Positions 45,600 to 54,201 of a DNA stretch of 64,000 nucleotides are shown here, piece by piece. The DNA lies in the NCBI RefSeq assembly GCF_016858125.1, contig NZ_CP064781.1, positions 1,116,001 to 1,180,000 of the forward strand, in the 5' to 3' direction. The notes beneath the pieces were generated by a model. It ran no database searches, had not been told where the DNA came from, and was given only the letters and a program-made list of their open reading frames with translations. Position numbers and translations under genes: made by a program. The DNA comes from Azospira restricta. GTDB lineage: Bacteria > Pseudomonadota > Gammaproteobacteria > Burkholderiales > Rhodocyclaceae. Within the stretch, counting starts at the first letter, position 1, and each line of letters opens with the position of its first letter.

Positions 45600-47057
45600 A
45601 TGAAGAAGTTTTCGCCGACGGCGCTCGCCGTCGCCCTGTCGTTCGCGCTGCCGGCACTGCCGGCCGCCGCCGCGAACGAAGCGGACCTCGCCGAGATCCG
45701 CGCCCAGCTGCAACAGATGAAGTCCGCCTACGAGCAGCGCATCGCCGCGCTCGAACAGAAACTGGCGCAGGCCGAAGGCGCCGCCAGCCGCGCCGGCGCC
45801 GCCGCGGCGCAGGCCGAGAGCGTCGCCCGCGAGGCGGAGAGCGCCGCCCGCCAGGCCAGCCTGCGGCCGCCGGCCAGCCACCCGGCCACCGGCTTCAACC
45901 CCGACATCTCGCTGATCCTGCAGGGCCAGTACCGCGACATGAAGAAGGTCGCCGAGCGACGGATTGGCGGCTTCTGGAACCCTGCCGCGCACGACGACGG
46001 CGACGGCCACGGCGCCGGCGAGCGCGGCTTCTCGGTCGACCACACCGAGCTGGTGTTCGCCGCCAACGTCGATCCGTACTGGCGCGGCCAGGCGATCCTC
46101 GCGCTGCAGGACGGCGAGGTCGAGGTCGAGGAGGCCTGGTTCCAGTCGCTCGGCCTCGGCCACGGCTTCGGCCTGAAGGGCGGCCGGCTGCGCTCGGGCA
46201 TCGGCTACCTCAACGAGCAGCACGCGCATGCCTGGGACTTCGCCGACGCGCCGTTGATGTACCAGGCGCTGTTCGGTGAACACGCCAGCTACGCGCAGGA
46301 CGGCGTGCAGCTGAAGTGGCTGGCGCCGACGCCGTTCTTCCTCGAATTCGGTGCCGAGCTCGGCCGCGGCCAGAACTTCCCCGGCACCGACCGCGACAAG
46401 AACGGTGCCGGCGCCGGCGCGCTCTTCGCGCATGTCGGCGACGACCTCGGCGACAGCCACAGCTGGCGGGCCGGCCTGTCCTACCTGCAGACCAAGGCCA
46501 AGGAACGCGAGACGCACTTCGCGGATGCCGGCGGCCTCGACGAGGCGGCCGCCTTCTTCGACGGCCGCTCGAAGACCTGGGTTGCCGACTTCGTCTGGAA
46601 ATGGGCGCCCGCAGGCGACGCCAAGCAGCGCAGCTTCAAGCTGCAGGGCGAATACTTCCAGCGCCGCGAGACGGGCACGCTGACCTGCAGTTCAGAGGAT
46701 GGCGGAATCAACAACTGCGCGCCGACCGGGACGGAGAGCGTCGTCAGCGACTACCGCACGCGCCAGTCCGGCTGGTACCTGCAGGGCGTCTACCAGTTCT
46801 CGCCGCGCTGGCGTGCCGGCCTGCGCTACGACCGCCTCGACTCCGGCCGCCGCGATTTCGGCATCAACGCCGCCAACGTCGTCGTCGAGGACTACCAGCC
46901 GAAGCGGGTGACGCTGATGGCCGACTACAGCTGGAGCGAGTTCGCGCGCATGCGCCTGCAGTTCGCGCAGGACAAGTCGATGCCGGGCGTCACCGACAAC
47001 CAGGTGTGGCTGCAGTACATCATGAGTCTGGGTGCCCACGGTGCCCACAAGTTCTGA
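45600..47057 (+). CDS. Zinc-operon outer-membrane porin-like beta-barrel protein
   Basis: This 485-residue protein has a signal peptide (MKKFSPTALAVALSFALPAL, then PAAAANEA). Residues about 25-85 form a coiled coil (LQQMKSAYEQRIAALEQKLA), then come beta strands ending in an aromatic C-terminus, as in outer-membrane barrels (last residue Phe). An exposed His/Asp segment HDDGDGHGAGE sits near residue 135. AGGAG precedes the ATG. Its place before znuA suggests passage of zinc or zinc chelates across the outer membrane. No TonB box was seen. Confidence 0.75.
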   Translation: MKKFSPTALAVALSFALPALPAAAANEADLAEIRAQLQQMKSAYEQRIAALEQKLAQAEGAASRAGAAAAQAESVAREAESAARQASLRPPASHPATGFNPDISLILQGQYRDMKKVAERRIGGFWNPAAHDDGDGHGAGERGFSVDHTELVFAANVDPYWRGQAILALQDGEVEVEEAWFQSLGLGHGFGLKGGRLRSGIGYLNEQHAHAWDFADAPLMYQALFGEHASYAQDGVQLKWLAPTPFFLEFGAELGRGQNFPGTDRDKNGAGAGALFAHVGDDLGDSHSWRAGLSYLQTKAKERETHFADAGGLDEAAAFFDGRSKTWVADFVWKWAPAGDAKQRSFKLQGEYFQRRETGTLTCSSEDGGINNCAPTGTESVVSDYRTRQSGWYLQGVYQFSPRWRAGLRYDRLDSGRRDFGINAANVVVEDYQPKRVTLMADYSWSEFARMRLQFAQDKSMPGVTDNQVWLQYIMSLGAHGAHKF

Positions 47058-47158
47058 AAACGCTCATGGCTTGGCGATACTTCGTTGCGCGCCTCCTTGT
47101 TTGCATCGAGCAGACGGCGTCGGTGCGCGCCTCGTCTCGCCGGCGCCATGGGCGTTTT
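47057..47158. repeat. Long imperfect inverted repeat between porin gene and znuA
   Basis: The outer arms AAAACGCTCATGGC (47057-47070) and GCCATGGGCGTTTT (47145-47158) match at 13 of 14 positions. Inner arms GCGCGC (47087-47092 and 47125-47130) extend the stem. The transcript would fold into a hairpin of about 100 bases ahead of znuA. It could damp read-through or protect the mRNA end. No U-run of terminator quality follows. Confidence 0.55.
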
Positions 47159-47198
47159 CGCGGAGCGGGGCGCTCGCTCGCTGAATGAAGGAGTTCAC

Positions 47199-48104
47199 AT
47201 GAAAAGATTCTTGCTGATTGGGTTGGCGGCCGCGCTGCTGTCGCTCCCGGCGCAGGCGGCGCTCAAGGTCTTCGCCACCGTCCCCGAATGGGCGGCGCTG
47301 GCGCAGGAGATCGGCGGCGGCCGCGTCACCGTGTACGCGGCGACGCACGGGCTGCAGGACCCGCACCGGATCGAGGCCAAGCCGTCGCTGATCGCGCGTG
47401 CGCGTTCGGCGCAGCTGGTGGTCGCCACCGGCGCCGAGCTGGAGGTCGGCTGGCTGCCGGTGGTGCTGCGCGAATCCGGCAACCGCGACATCCAGCCCGG
47501 GCGGCCGGGCTACTTCGAGGCGGCGTCGGCGGTGCGGCTGCTCGACGTGCCGGCGGTGCTCGACCGTGCGCACGGCGACGTGCATGCGGCCGGCAACCCG
47601 CACATCCAGACCGATCCGCGCAACATCCTCAAGGTCGCCGAGGCGCTGGCGGCGCGCATGGCCGAGCTCGACCCGGCCGAGGCTGCCGCCTACCGCAGCG
47701 GCTTCGCGGCGTTCGCCGAGAAGTGGCGGGCGGCGCTGGTGCGCTGGGAGAAGATCGCGGCGCCGCTCAAGGGCGTGCCGGTGCTGGTGCAGCACAACGC
47801 CTTCCCGTACCTGAACGCCTGGCTGGGGCTGCGCGAGGTCGGCACGCTCGAGCCGCGGCCCGGCGTCGAGCCGTCCGGCGGCCACCTCGCCGACGTGCTG
47901 GCGAAGCTCACCGCGCAGCCGGCGCGCATGGTGCTGCGCCCGGCCTACCAGCACGACGCGCCGTCGCGCTGGATCGCCGAGCGCGCGAAGATCCCGGCGG
48001 TGATCGTGCCGTTCACGGTCGGCGGCACGCCGGAGGCGGGCGATCTGGTCGCGCTGTTCGACGACACGCTGCGCCGGCTGCTGGCGGCGCTCGCCGCGCG
48101 ATGA
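47199..48104 (+). CDS. znuA: Zinc ABC transporter substrate-binding protein (ZnuA-like)
   Basis: This 301-residue cluster A-I periplasmic protein has a signal peptide MKRFLLIGLAAALLSLPAQA. Likely ligands are His in GLQDPHRIEAKPS, His in NPHIQTDP, His in VQHNAFPYL and an acidic residue near the end. The long His/Asp-rich loop usual in ZnuA is absent, as in related proteins of some betaproteobacteria. AAGGAG precedes the ATG. It overlaps the ATPase gene by ATGA. Confidence 0.88.
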   Translation: MKRFLLIGLAAALLSLPAQAALKVFATVPEWAALAQEIGGGRVTVYAATHGLQDPHRIEAKPSLIARARSAQLVVATGAELEVGWLPVVLRESGNRDIQPGRPGYFEAASAVRLLDVPAVLDRAHGDVHAAGNPHIQTDPRNILKVAEALAARMAELDPAEAAAYRSGFAAFAEKWRAALVRWEKIAAPLKGVPVLVQHNAFPYLNAWLGLREVGTLEPRPGVEPSGGHLADVLAKLTAQPARMVLRPAYQHDAPSRWIAERAKIPAVIVPFTVGGTPEAGDLVALFDDTLRRLLAALAAR

Positions 48105-48688
48105 CCGCCGACACGCTGCTCGACGTGCGCGGCCTGCGCGCCGGCTATCTCGCGCCGGTGCTCGGGCCGCTGTCGTTCGCGCTGGCGCGTGGCGAGGTCC
48201 TCGGACTGTGCGGGCCGAACGGCTGCGGCAAATCGACGCTGCTTGCCGCGCTGCTCGGCAACGTGCGCATCTTCGCCGGCGACATCCGGCGCGCGCCGGG
48301 CGCCGTGTTCAGCCTGCAGACGCAGCGCCAGCCGCCGGTCGCCGGCGTGCCGCTGACCGGCGCCGAGCTGCTGGCGCTGACCGGTGCCGCCGCCGCCGGG
48401 CTGCCGCCGGCGCTGGCCGCCTGCCTGCCGTTGCGCCTCGACCGCCTGTCCGGCGGCCAGCGCCAGTTCCTGCACCTGTGGGCCTGCCTGCAGGCGCCCG
48501 CCGACGTCGTGCTGCTCGACGAGCCGACCAACAACCTCGACCCGGACGGCGTCGCCGCGCTGGCCGGCGCGCTGCGCGCCCGTGCCGCCGGCGGCGCCGG
48601 CCTGCTCGTCGTCAGCCACGACGCCGCCTTTCTCGCCGCGGCCTGCGACCGCCTGCTCCGCCTTGGAGGTGTCGACGATGCCGCCTGA
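48101..48688 (+). CDS. znuC: Metal ABC transporter ATPase (ZnuC-like)
   Basis: This 195-residue ATPase has Walker A GPNGCGKSTLL, signature LSGGQRQFLHLWACLQ, Walker B VVLLDEPTNNLDPDG and the H-loop VVSHDAAF. It is about 40-50 residues shorter than most ZnuC proteins. The helical subdomain and C-terminal tail are compact, but no core motif is missing. The stop codon overlaps the permease start by 11 bases. Confidence 0.88.
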   Translation: MTADTLLDVRGLRAGYLAPVLGPLSFALARGEVLGLCGPNGCGKSTLLAALLGNVRIFAGDIRRAPGAVFSLQTQRQPPVAGVPLTGAELLALTGAAAAGLPPALAACLPLRLDRLSGGQRQFLHLWACLQAPADVVLLDEPTNNLDPDGVAALAGALRARAAGGAGLLVVSHDAAFLAAACDRLLRLGGVDDAA

Positions 48689-49490
48689 CGCGATTCTCGA
48701 TCCGCTGTTTCTGCAACCCTTCGTCACCGGGCTCGCCTTCGCCGTGCTGCTGCCGCTGCTCGGCGCCTACCTGCGCCTGCGCGACGAATGGCTGGCGGCG
48801 CTCGCCTTCGCGCAGACGGCGGCGGCCGGCGCGCTGCTGGCGCTGCTCGCCGGCTGGCCGCTGCAGGCCGGCGGCGTGCTCGCCGCGGCCGCCGCGGCGA
48901 CGCTGAAGAGCGCCTTCGAGGGCGCCGCGCGCGGCGTGCAGGGCGCCGCCTACGCGATGCTGCTGGTCGGCAGCTGGGGCGTCGGCGTGCTGCTGGTCGC
49001 CAACCTGCCGCTCGCCGAGCGCCTCGGCCATGCGCTGTTCGACGGCCAGCTCTATTTCACCGAGCGCAGCCACCTGGTCGCCGCGCTCGTCTGCGCCGTC
49101 GTCGGCGGCGCCGCGCTGCGGCGCCTGTCGCGGCCGCTGTTGCAGGCGCACTTCTTCCCCGACTTCTTCCGCGCCGCCGGCGGTTCGGCGCGCCGCGTGC
49201 ATCTCGCCTTCGACCTCGTCGTCGCCGCCGCGCTGGCGCTGGCGACGATGAGCATCGGCGTGATGTCGGCGTTCGCGCTGATCTTCCTGCCGCCGCTGGT
49301 GGCCTGGGCCTGGTCGGCGAGCTGGCGGCGCGCGCTGGCGCTGGCCGTGGCGGTCGGTGTCGCCGCCTATCTCGCCGCCTTCGTCGGCGCGCTGTGGCTG
49401 GACCAGCCGTTCGGGCCGGTGCTGGCGCTGCTGCTGGTCGGCTTCGGCGCGCTGTCGGGCCTCGTGCGGCGACTGCATGGCGGGCGCTGA
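48678..49490 (+). CDS. znuB: Metal ABC transporter permease (ZnuB-like)
   Basis: This 270-residue permease of the ABC-3 family has about eight membrane helices: FVTGLAFAVLLPLLGAYLRL at the start and TMSIGVMSAFALIFLPPLVA in the region that contacts the ATPase. GGAGGT lies eight bases before the ATG, within the 3' end of the ATPase gene. It is the last gene of the zinc operon. A weak hairpin, GCTCA-TCC-TGAGC, follows but lacks a T run. Confidence 0.85.
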   Translation: MPPDAILDPLFLQPFVTGLAFAVLLPLLGAYLRLRDEWLAALAFAQTAAAGALLALLAGWPLQAGGVLAAAAAATLKSAFEGAARGVQGAAYAMLLVGSWGVGVLLVANLPLAERLGHALFDGQLYFTERSHLVAALVCAVVGGAALRRLSRPLLQAHFFPDFFRAAGGSARRVHLAFDLVVAAALALATMSIGVMSAFALIFLPPLVAWAWSASWRRALALAVAVGVAAYLAAFVGALWLDQPFGPVLALLLVGFGALSGLVRRLHGGR

Positions 49491-49589
49491 AGGCTCATCC
49501 TGAGCGGGTTTGGAAATTGCGGCGGCCGGGGCGATGTGTTAAAACACCCCTTCGCACCGATCCGATCGCATCCCTTTCCAAGCCAGCGC

Positions 49590-50840
49590 ATGGTTTTTTC
49601 CTTCTTCAAGAAGCCGCCGCCCGAAAAAATGGTGGCGAAGCCGGCTGCGGCGCCGCCGCGCCCGAAGTCGGAAGATGCGCCGTTTACCGACAGCCGACCG
49701 CCGGCGGGCGGTGTCTCGCAGCCGCCGCCGGGAACCGGCGGCGAGGCGACGCCGCGCGAGCTGGAGTCGCTCGATTTCACCAGTCCCAGCCAGTTCAGCG
49801 ACCTGAGCGAGACGCCGGGCGACATCCACGTCGAGACCGACATCGACCCGATCCAGGCCGATGTCGAGCAGGCGGCGATCCTCTATGCCAACGCGCAGGA
49901 CGATGCGGCGCGGGCGATGCTGGAAAACGCCGTGCACGCCAATCCCTTCGGCCCGGGCGAGCGCTTGTGGCTGATGCTCTTCGACCTCTACCGGCTGACC
50001 GGCCAGCGCGCCCCGTTCGACGCGCTGAGCCTCGAATACGCGCGTGCCTTCGAGAAGTCGCCGCCACCCTGGCAGAACGCGAACGGCAGCAAGCCGGCGG
50101 CGAAGGCCCCGGCGGCGCCGGCGCCCGCCGGCACCGTGCTGTTCAAGGGCGAGCTGACCGGCGACAACGATGCCGCCTTCGCCGCGCTCGACCAGGCGAT
50201 CGCCAAGAACCCCAAGCTGCGCGTCGAGCTGACCAAGGTGCAGGCGGTCGACGACCTCGGCGCCGAGCGCCTGCTCGGCGTGCTCACTGCCGCGCGCAAG
50301 AAGAAGGCGGACATCGAGCTGGTCGGCCGCGATGCGCTGGCGGCGCTGCTCGAGTCGCGGATCGAGACCGGTCGCCGCGAGGAATCGGGCTGCTGGTTGC
50401 TGCTGCTCGAGCTCTACCAGCTGATGGGTAGGCAGGATGCCTTCGAGGAAATGGCGATCAACTACGCGGTGACCTTCGAGATGTCGCCGCCGTCGTGGGA
50501 GCCGAAGCGGGTCGCCGCCGCCGAGCCGAAGCCGGTGCTGGCGCTGGCCGCCGCCGAGGCGCCGCAGGAGGCCAAGGCCTACATGCCGAAGGGCAACCTG
50601 AAGAACGAGCGCTTCGGCGACCTGCAGGGCTTCGCCGAGAAGCAGGAGGCGCTGGTCCTCGATTTCTCGGCGGTGACGCGGATCGACTTCGTCAGCGCCG
50701 GCACGCTGGTGAACCTGCTCACCGCGGTCAAGCGGCAGGGCAAGCGCATCCTGATCCGTCATCCCAACCGGCTGGTCTCCGAACTGCTCGGCGTCGTCGG
50801 CGTCGCCGCGGTGGCCGATTTCGAATTCGCAAAGAACTGA
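49590..50840 (+). CDS. STAS-domain protein upstream of hslV
   Basis: This 416-residue cytosolic protein has a basic N-terminus ([13 protein letters not shown]), a Pro/Gly-rich linker (about 25-75), a helical repeat region with two similar blocks ([20 protein letters not shown] and [20 protein letters not shown]), and two STAS-like units. The C-terminal one is clear: [24 protein letters not shown] domains act in anti-anti-sigma or scaffold switches. The gene is often next to hslV in betaproteobacteria (from memory). The start MVFSFF is preferred over an upstream in-frame ATG. Confidence 0.75.
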   Translation: MVFSFFKKPPPEKMVAKPAAAPPRPKSEDAPFTDSRPPAGGVSQPPPGTGGEATPRELESLDFTSPSQFSDLSETPGDIHVETDIDPIQADVEQAAILYANAQDDAARAMLENAVHANPFGPGERLWLMLFDLYRLTGQRAPFDALSLEYARAFEKSPPPWQNANGSKPAAKAPAAPAPAGTVLFKGELTGDNDAAFAALDQAIAKNPKLRVELTKVQAVDDLGAERLLGVLTAARKKKADIELVGRDALAALLESRIETGRREESGCWLLLLELYQLMGRQDAFEEMAINYAVTFEMSPPSWEPKRVAAAEPKPVLALAAAEAPQEAKAYMPKGNLKNERFGDLQGFAEKQEALVLDFSAVTRIDFVSAGTLVNLLTAVKRQGKRILIRHPNRLVSELLGVVGVAAVADFEFAKN

Positions 50841-50850
50841 GCATCCCGCC

Positions 50851-51387
50851 ATGGAACAGTATCACGGCACCACCATCCTCTCCGTCCGCCGCGGCCAACA
50901 GGTGGCGATGGGCGGCGACGGCCAGGTGACGCTCGGCAACATCGTCATCAAGGCCAGCGCGCGCAAGGTGCGCCGGCTGTACAAGGAACGCATCCTCGCC
51001 GGTTTCGCCGGCGGCACCGCCGACGCCTTCACGCTGTTCGAGCGCTTCGAGGCCAAGCTGGAGAAGCACCAGGGCCACCTGCTGCGCTCCGCAGTCGAGC
51101 TGGCCAAGGACTGGCGCACCGACCGCATGCTGCGCCGGCTGGAGGCGATGCTCGCGGTCGCCGACCGCGAGAGCTCGCTGATCATCACCGGCAACGGCGA
51201 CGTGCTCGAGCCGGAGCAGGGCATCGTCGCCATCGGTTCGGGCGGCGCCTATGCGCAGGCGGCGGCGCGCGCGCTGCTGGAGAACACCGCGCTGGCGCCG
51301 GTCGAGGTGGTCACCAGGTCGCTGGAGATTGCCGGCGACCTGTGTATCTACACCAACCGCAACTTCACGCTGGAAACCCTCGACTGA
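50851..51387 (+). CDS. hslV: ATP-dependent protease subunit HslV
   Basis: This 178-residue N-terminal threonine peptidase forms the HslVU proteolytic chamber. A six-residue propeptide MEQYHG precedes the catalytic TTILSVRR, as is usual in betaproteobacteria. GGDGQVTLG and [16 protein letters not shown] are family motifs. Its partner gene hslU, normally directly downstream, is 1.4 kb away behind three genes on the opposite strand. Confidence 0.96.
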   Translation: MEQYHGTTILSVRRGQQVAMGGDGQVTLGNIVIKASARKVRRLYKERILAGFAGGTADAFTLFERFEAKLEKHQGHLLRSAVELAKDWRTDRMLRRLEAMLAVADRESSLIITGNGDVLEPEQGIVAIGSGGAYAQAAARALLENTALAPVEVVTRSLEIAGDLCIYTNRNFTLETLD

Positions 51388-51406
51388 GGGTGCGCCGGCC
51401 GGCCGC

Positions 51407-52237
51407 CTAGAGGCCCAGGGCCAGGCGACTGCCCTCGTAGCGCGCCTCGATTCCCGCGAACTGCCCGCTCAAGTCCGGCCAGTCCACCCCCAGCCGCAGC
51501 AGCGCGATCTCGGAGACCGCGGGCACCCGGTTGTGCGGCACCTGGCCGAGGTCCAGCGCGTGGCTGAGCACCTCGGCGACGTGGATCAGGTCGCCGATTT
51601 CCCCGTCCTCGCCGCTGTCCGGCTGGTGGTGCGCGCGGATGCCGCCGACGATGTCGCCCGGCAGCCGCCAGCGGCACGCCAGCTCGGCGCCGACGACGGC
51701 GTGGTCGTAGCCGAACACCGCCCGTTCGGCGGCGACGATCGACTCGCCGGCGGCGGCGCGCTCGCCGGCCAGCACCGTCGCTTCCGGGGCGACCGCGGCC
51801 ATCAGCAGTTGCCCGACGTCGTGCAGCAGTCCCGCCGAGAAGGCGACTTCCGGCGGTTGGCCGAGGCATTCGGCAATCGCGCGTGCGCAGGTGGCGACGC
51901 CCAGGCTGTGGCGCCAGAATTGGCGACCGTCGCCGCCGACCTGGCCGAGGCGGTCCAGCAGCGCCGTCGCCAGCGTGATCCGGCGCACCGTCGACAGTCC
52001 GAGGACGAGGATCGCCTGCCGCGTCGACGCGACCTGGCCGGCGAGGCCGAAGGCGCTGGAGTTCGCCGCCGCCAGCAGGCGGGCGACGATCGCCGGGTCG
52101 GTGTTGAGCTCGTGCACCAGCGCGTCGGCGCTGGCGCTCTCGTCGTTCAGCGTCTGCAGGATGTGGCGGACGACCTGCGGCAGCGTCGGCAGCACGTCGG
52201 CCGAGGCGAGCAGCCGTTCCAGCGTCGGCGCGTTCAC
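51407..52237 (-). CDS. HDOD domain signalling protein
   Basis: This 276-residue stand-alone HDOD protein has [18 protein letters not shown] at the N-terminus, [18 protein letters not shown], and [13 protein letters not shown], which retains an HD pair. HDOD proteins are non-enzymatic or uncertain signalling outputs, often around chemotaxis or c-di-GMP. The start is GTG, within the stop codon of the upstream small ORF (GTGA), with AGGAGGGTAG as Shine-Dalgarno. It lies tail-to-tail with hslV. Confidence 0.88.
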   Translation of the reverse strand: MNAPTLERLLASADVLPTLPQVVRHILQTLNDESASADALVHELNTDPAIVARLLAAANSSAFGLAGQVASTRQAILVLGLSTVRRITLATALLDRLGQVGGDGRQFWRHSLGVATCARAIAECLGQPPEVAFSAGLLHDVGQLLMAAVAPEATVLAGERAAAGESIVAAERAVFGYDHAVVGAELACRWRLPGDIVGGIRAHHQPDSGEDGEIGDLIHVAEVLSHALDLGQVPHNRVPAVSEIALLRLGVDWPDLSGQFAGIEARYEGSRLALGL

Positions 52238-52392
52238 GGAGCTACCCTCCTGTCCCGGCGGGACATCCGCCCACGGCCGGCTTTGCACAGCCGGCCGGCT
52301 GCGGCGGCGCAGAGCCGTGCTCTGCGAAACCCCGCCTTTGCCCCCAAGGGAGGTTGAGCGCCCCCTTCGGGCGGCCGTGCGGGAGTGCTCAT
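52234..52392 (-). CDS. 52-residue intercistronic ORF, copy 2 of a coupled element
   Basis: The peptide begins [17 protein letters not shown] and ends [13 protein letters not shown]. Its start overlaps the upstream stop (ATGA) and its stop overlaps the HDOD start (GTGA). Both ends resemble the 28-residue ORF at 43140-43226 in DNA and protein; the middle carries a GC-rich insert with palindromes. It encodes the ribosome-binding site of the HDOD gene in its last codons. No known family is recognised. Confidence 0.5.
   Translation of the reverse strand: MSTPARPPEGGAQPPLGAKAGFRRARLCAAAAGRLCKAGRGRMSRRDRRVAP
52238..52391 (-). repeat. Dispersed GC-rich intercistronic repeat, copy 2 (with palindromic insert)
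   Basis: It has the same flanking blocks as 43141-43226. Between them lie GCAGAGC-ACG-GCTCTGC, the perfect palindrome CAGCCGGCCGGCTG, and GTCCC-GCC-GGGAC near the 3' end. The length difference from copy 1 is 72 bases, a multiple of three, so the reading frame stays open. Confidence 0.65.
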
Positions 52393-52709
52393 GCCAGCTG
52401 CCGCGCCCGGTAGGCGTGGATCGCCTGGCGCAGGGCGTCGCGGGCGGCACCGCCATCGCCGCGGAAGATGTGGTCGATGCGCGCCGCGGCGGCAGCCTGC
52501 TCGCGGGCGATCGTCGCCGCGTCGCGGGCGTCGGCGACGCTCACGGTGACGAACTCGATGCCGCGCCGGCGCAGGTTTTCCGGCGCCTCCTCGTCGAGCA
52601 CGGCGCCGGTGGCGAGCAGTACGCTCCCCTGCGCCGAGACGATCGGCGCGGCGACTTGCATTCCGGGGGCGAGCTGACCCGGCGGCAGGCAGACGAGGCG
52701 CGTTTTCAT
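52389..52709 (-). CDS. Small hypothetical protein preceding the HDOD gene
   Basis: This 106-residue protein reads [20 protein letters not shown], then [20 protein letters not shown] and GIEFVTVSV. The pattern (G-x-LLAxGxxL, followed by LxxxGIxxVxV) resembles the N-terminal module seen in front of some HD-GYP proteins. The last 50 residues are helical and Ala/Arg-rich. The partner domain may be the HDOD protein encoded next in the operon. It is divergent from hslU, 78 bases apart. Confidence 0.6.
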   Translation of the reverse strand: MKTRLVCLPPGQLAPGMQVAAPIVSAQGSVLLATGAVLDEEAPENLRRRGIEFVTVSVADARDAATIAREQAAAAARIDHIFRGDGGAARDALRQAIHAYRARQLA

Positions 52710-52787
52710 GGCGGCAGTTTGCCATGGGCTGCGCATCCAGTGATACATTCCCCAACCCGAACCGGCATTTTTTCCAGAGTGTCCCGC

Positions 52788-54125
52788 ATGACCCAGATGA
52801 CCCCGCAGGAAATCGTCCACGAACTCGACAAGCACATCGTCGGCCAGCAGAAGGCGAAGAAGTCGGTTGCCATCGCGCTCAGGAACCGCTGGCGCCGCGC
52901 CCAGGTCGCCGACCCGTTGCGCCAGGAGATCACGCCGAAGAACATCCTGATGATCGGCCCGACCGGCGTCGGCAAGACCGAGATCGCGCGCCGCCTGGCG
53001 CGGCTGGCCAACGCGCCGTTCATCAAGGTCGAGGCGACCAAGTTCACCGAGGTCGGCTACGTCGGCCGCGACGTCGACACGATCGTCCGCGACCTGGTCG
53101 AGATCGCCGTCAAGGCCGGCCGGGAGGCGGCGATGAAGCGCCACCGCGCGCGCGCCGAGGACGCCGCCGAGGAGCGCGTGCTCGACGCGCTCTTGCCGCC
53201 GCCGCGCGGCAGCAACTTCTTCGGCAACGAGAACGCGCCGGCCGAGGACAATACGACGCGGCAGAAATTCCGCAAGAAGCTGCGCGAGGGCGAACTCGAC
53301 GACAAGGAGATCGAGATCGAGCTGGCCGGGCCGGCGATGAGCGCCGAGATTTTCGCGCCGCCGGGAATGGAGGAGCTGACGCAGCAGATCCAGGGCATGT
53401 TCCAGAATCTCGGCGGCGGCCGCAGGACGGCGCGCAAGCTGAAGATCAAGGAGGCGCTGAAGCTGCTTGTCGACGAGGAGGCGGCGAAGCTGGTGAACGA
53501 CGAGGAGGTGAAGCTCGACGCGGTGAAGAACGTCGAGCAGAACGGCATCGTCTTCCTCGACGAGATCGACAAGATCGCCAGCCGGTCGGAGGCGCAGGGC
53601 GCCGACGTCTCGCGCCAGGGCGTGCAGCGCGACCTGCTGCCGCTGGTCGAGGGAACGACGGTGTCGACCAAGTACGGCATGATCAAGACCGACCACATCC
53701 TGTTCATCGCCAGCGGCGCCTTCCACCTGTCGAAGCCGTCGGACCTGATCCCCGAACTGCAGGGCCGCTTCCCGATCCGCGTCGAGCTGGAGTCGCTGTC
53801 GGTTGCCGATTTCGAGCGCATCCTGACGCAGACCGACGCCTGCCTGACCCGCCAGTACGAGGCGCTGCTCGCCACCGAGGGCGTCGCCCTGGCCTTCAAG
53901 GACGACGGCATCCGCCGGCTGGCGGAGATCGCCTGGGCGGTGAACGAACGCACCGAGAACATCGGCGCCCGCCGCCTCTATACGGTGATGGAGAAGCTGC
54001 TCGAGGAGATTTCCTTCGACGCCGGCAAGCCCGGCACCGAGAAGCTCGTCGTCGACGCCGCCTACGTCGACGGCCGCCTCGGCGAGTTGGCGCAGAACGA
54101 GGACCTGTCGCGCTACGTTTTGTGA
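52788..54125 (+). CDS. hslU: HslU ATPase subunit of the HslVU protease
   Basis: This 445-residue AAA+ unfoldase has [16 protein letters not shown] at the N-terminus, Walker [15 protein letters not shown], pore loop GYVGRDV, a roughly 130-residue I domain, Walker [12 protein letters not shown] and the C-terminal [10 protein letters not shown]-type tail (here NEDLSRYVL) that inserts into HslV. Everything needed for function is present. It needs its own promoter here because it is cut off from hslV. Confidence 0.97.
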   Translation: MTQMTPQEIVHELDKHIVGQQKAKKSVAIALRNRWRRAQVADPLRQEITPKNILMIGPTGVGKTEIARRLARLANAPFIKVEATKFTEVGYVGRDVDTIVRDLVEIAVKAGREAAMKRHRARAEDAAEERVLDALLPPPRGSNFFGNENAPAEDNTTRQKFRKKLREGELDDKEIEIELAGPAMSAEIFAPPGMEELTQQIQGMFQNLGGGRRTARKLKIKEALKLLVDEEAAKLVNDEEVKLDAVKNVEQNGIVFLDEIDKIASRSEAQGADVSRQGVQRDLLPLVEGTTVSTKYGMIKTDHILFIASGAFHLSKPSDLIPELQGRFPIRVELESLSVADFERILTQTDACLTRQYEALLATEGVALAFKDDGIRRLAEIAWAVNERTENIGARRLYTVMEKLLEEISFDAGKPGTEKLVVDAAYVDGRLGELAQNEDLSRYVL

Positions 54126-54200
54126 GGGATTAGGGGCTAGGGACAGGGGGCTGGCACGGCCCGCGGTTCTTCCGGCCCCTAGCCTCCAGCCCCCCGCCCC
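54126..54200. repeat. Mosaic inverted repeat between hslU and the AEC gene
   Basis: The left side has GGGGCTAGGG then GGGGGCTGG. The right side has CCCCTAGCC then CCAGCCCCC. Each unit can pair with its partner, but the two pairings cross, giving two alternative hairpins. It fills the whole gap and may work as a bidirectional terminator or a processing site. No T run is present. Confidence 0.55.
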
Positions 54201-54201
54201 T

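Noticed and set aside
47066-47188. A 40-codon ORF between the porin gene and znuA as a third coupled mini-ORF
   Set aside because: It neither overlaps the flanking stop and start codons nor shares sequence with the two related mini-ORFs; it follows from the inverted repeat.
49491-49540. A terminator after znuB (GCTCA-TCC-TGAGC)
   Set aside because: The stem is only five base pairs and no T run follows.
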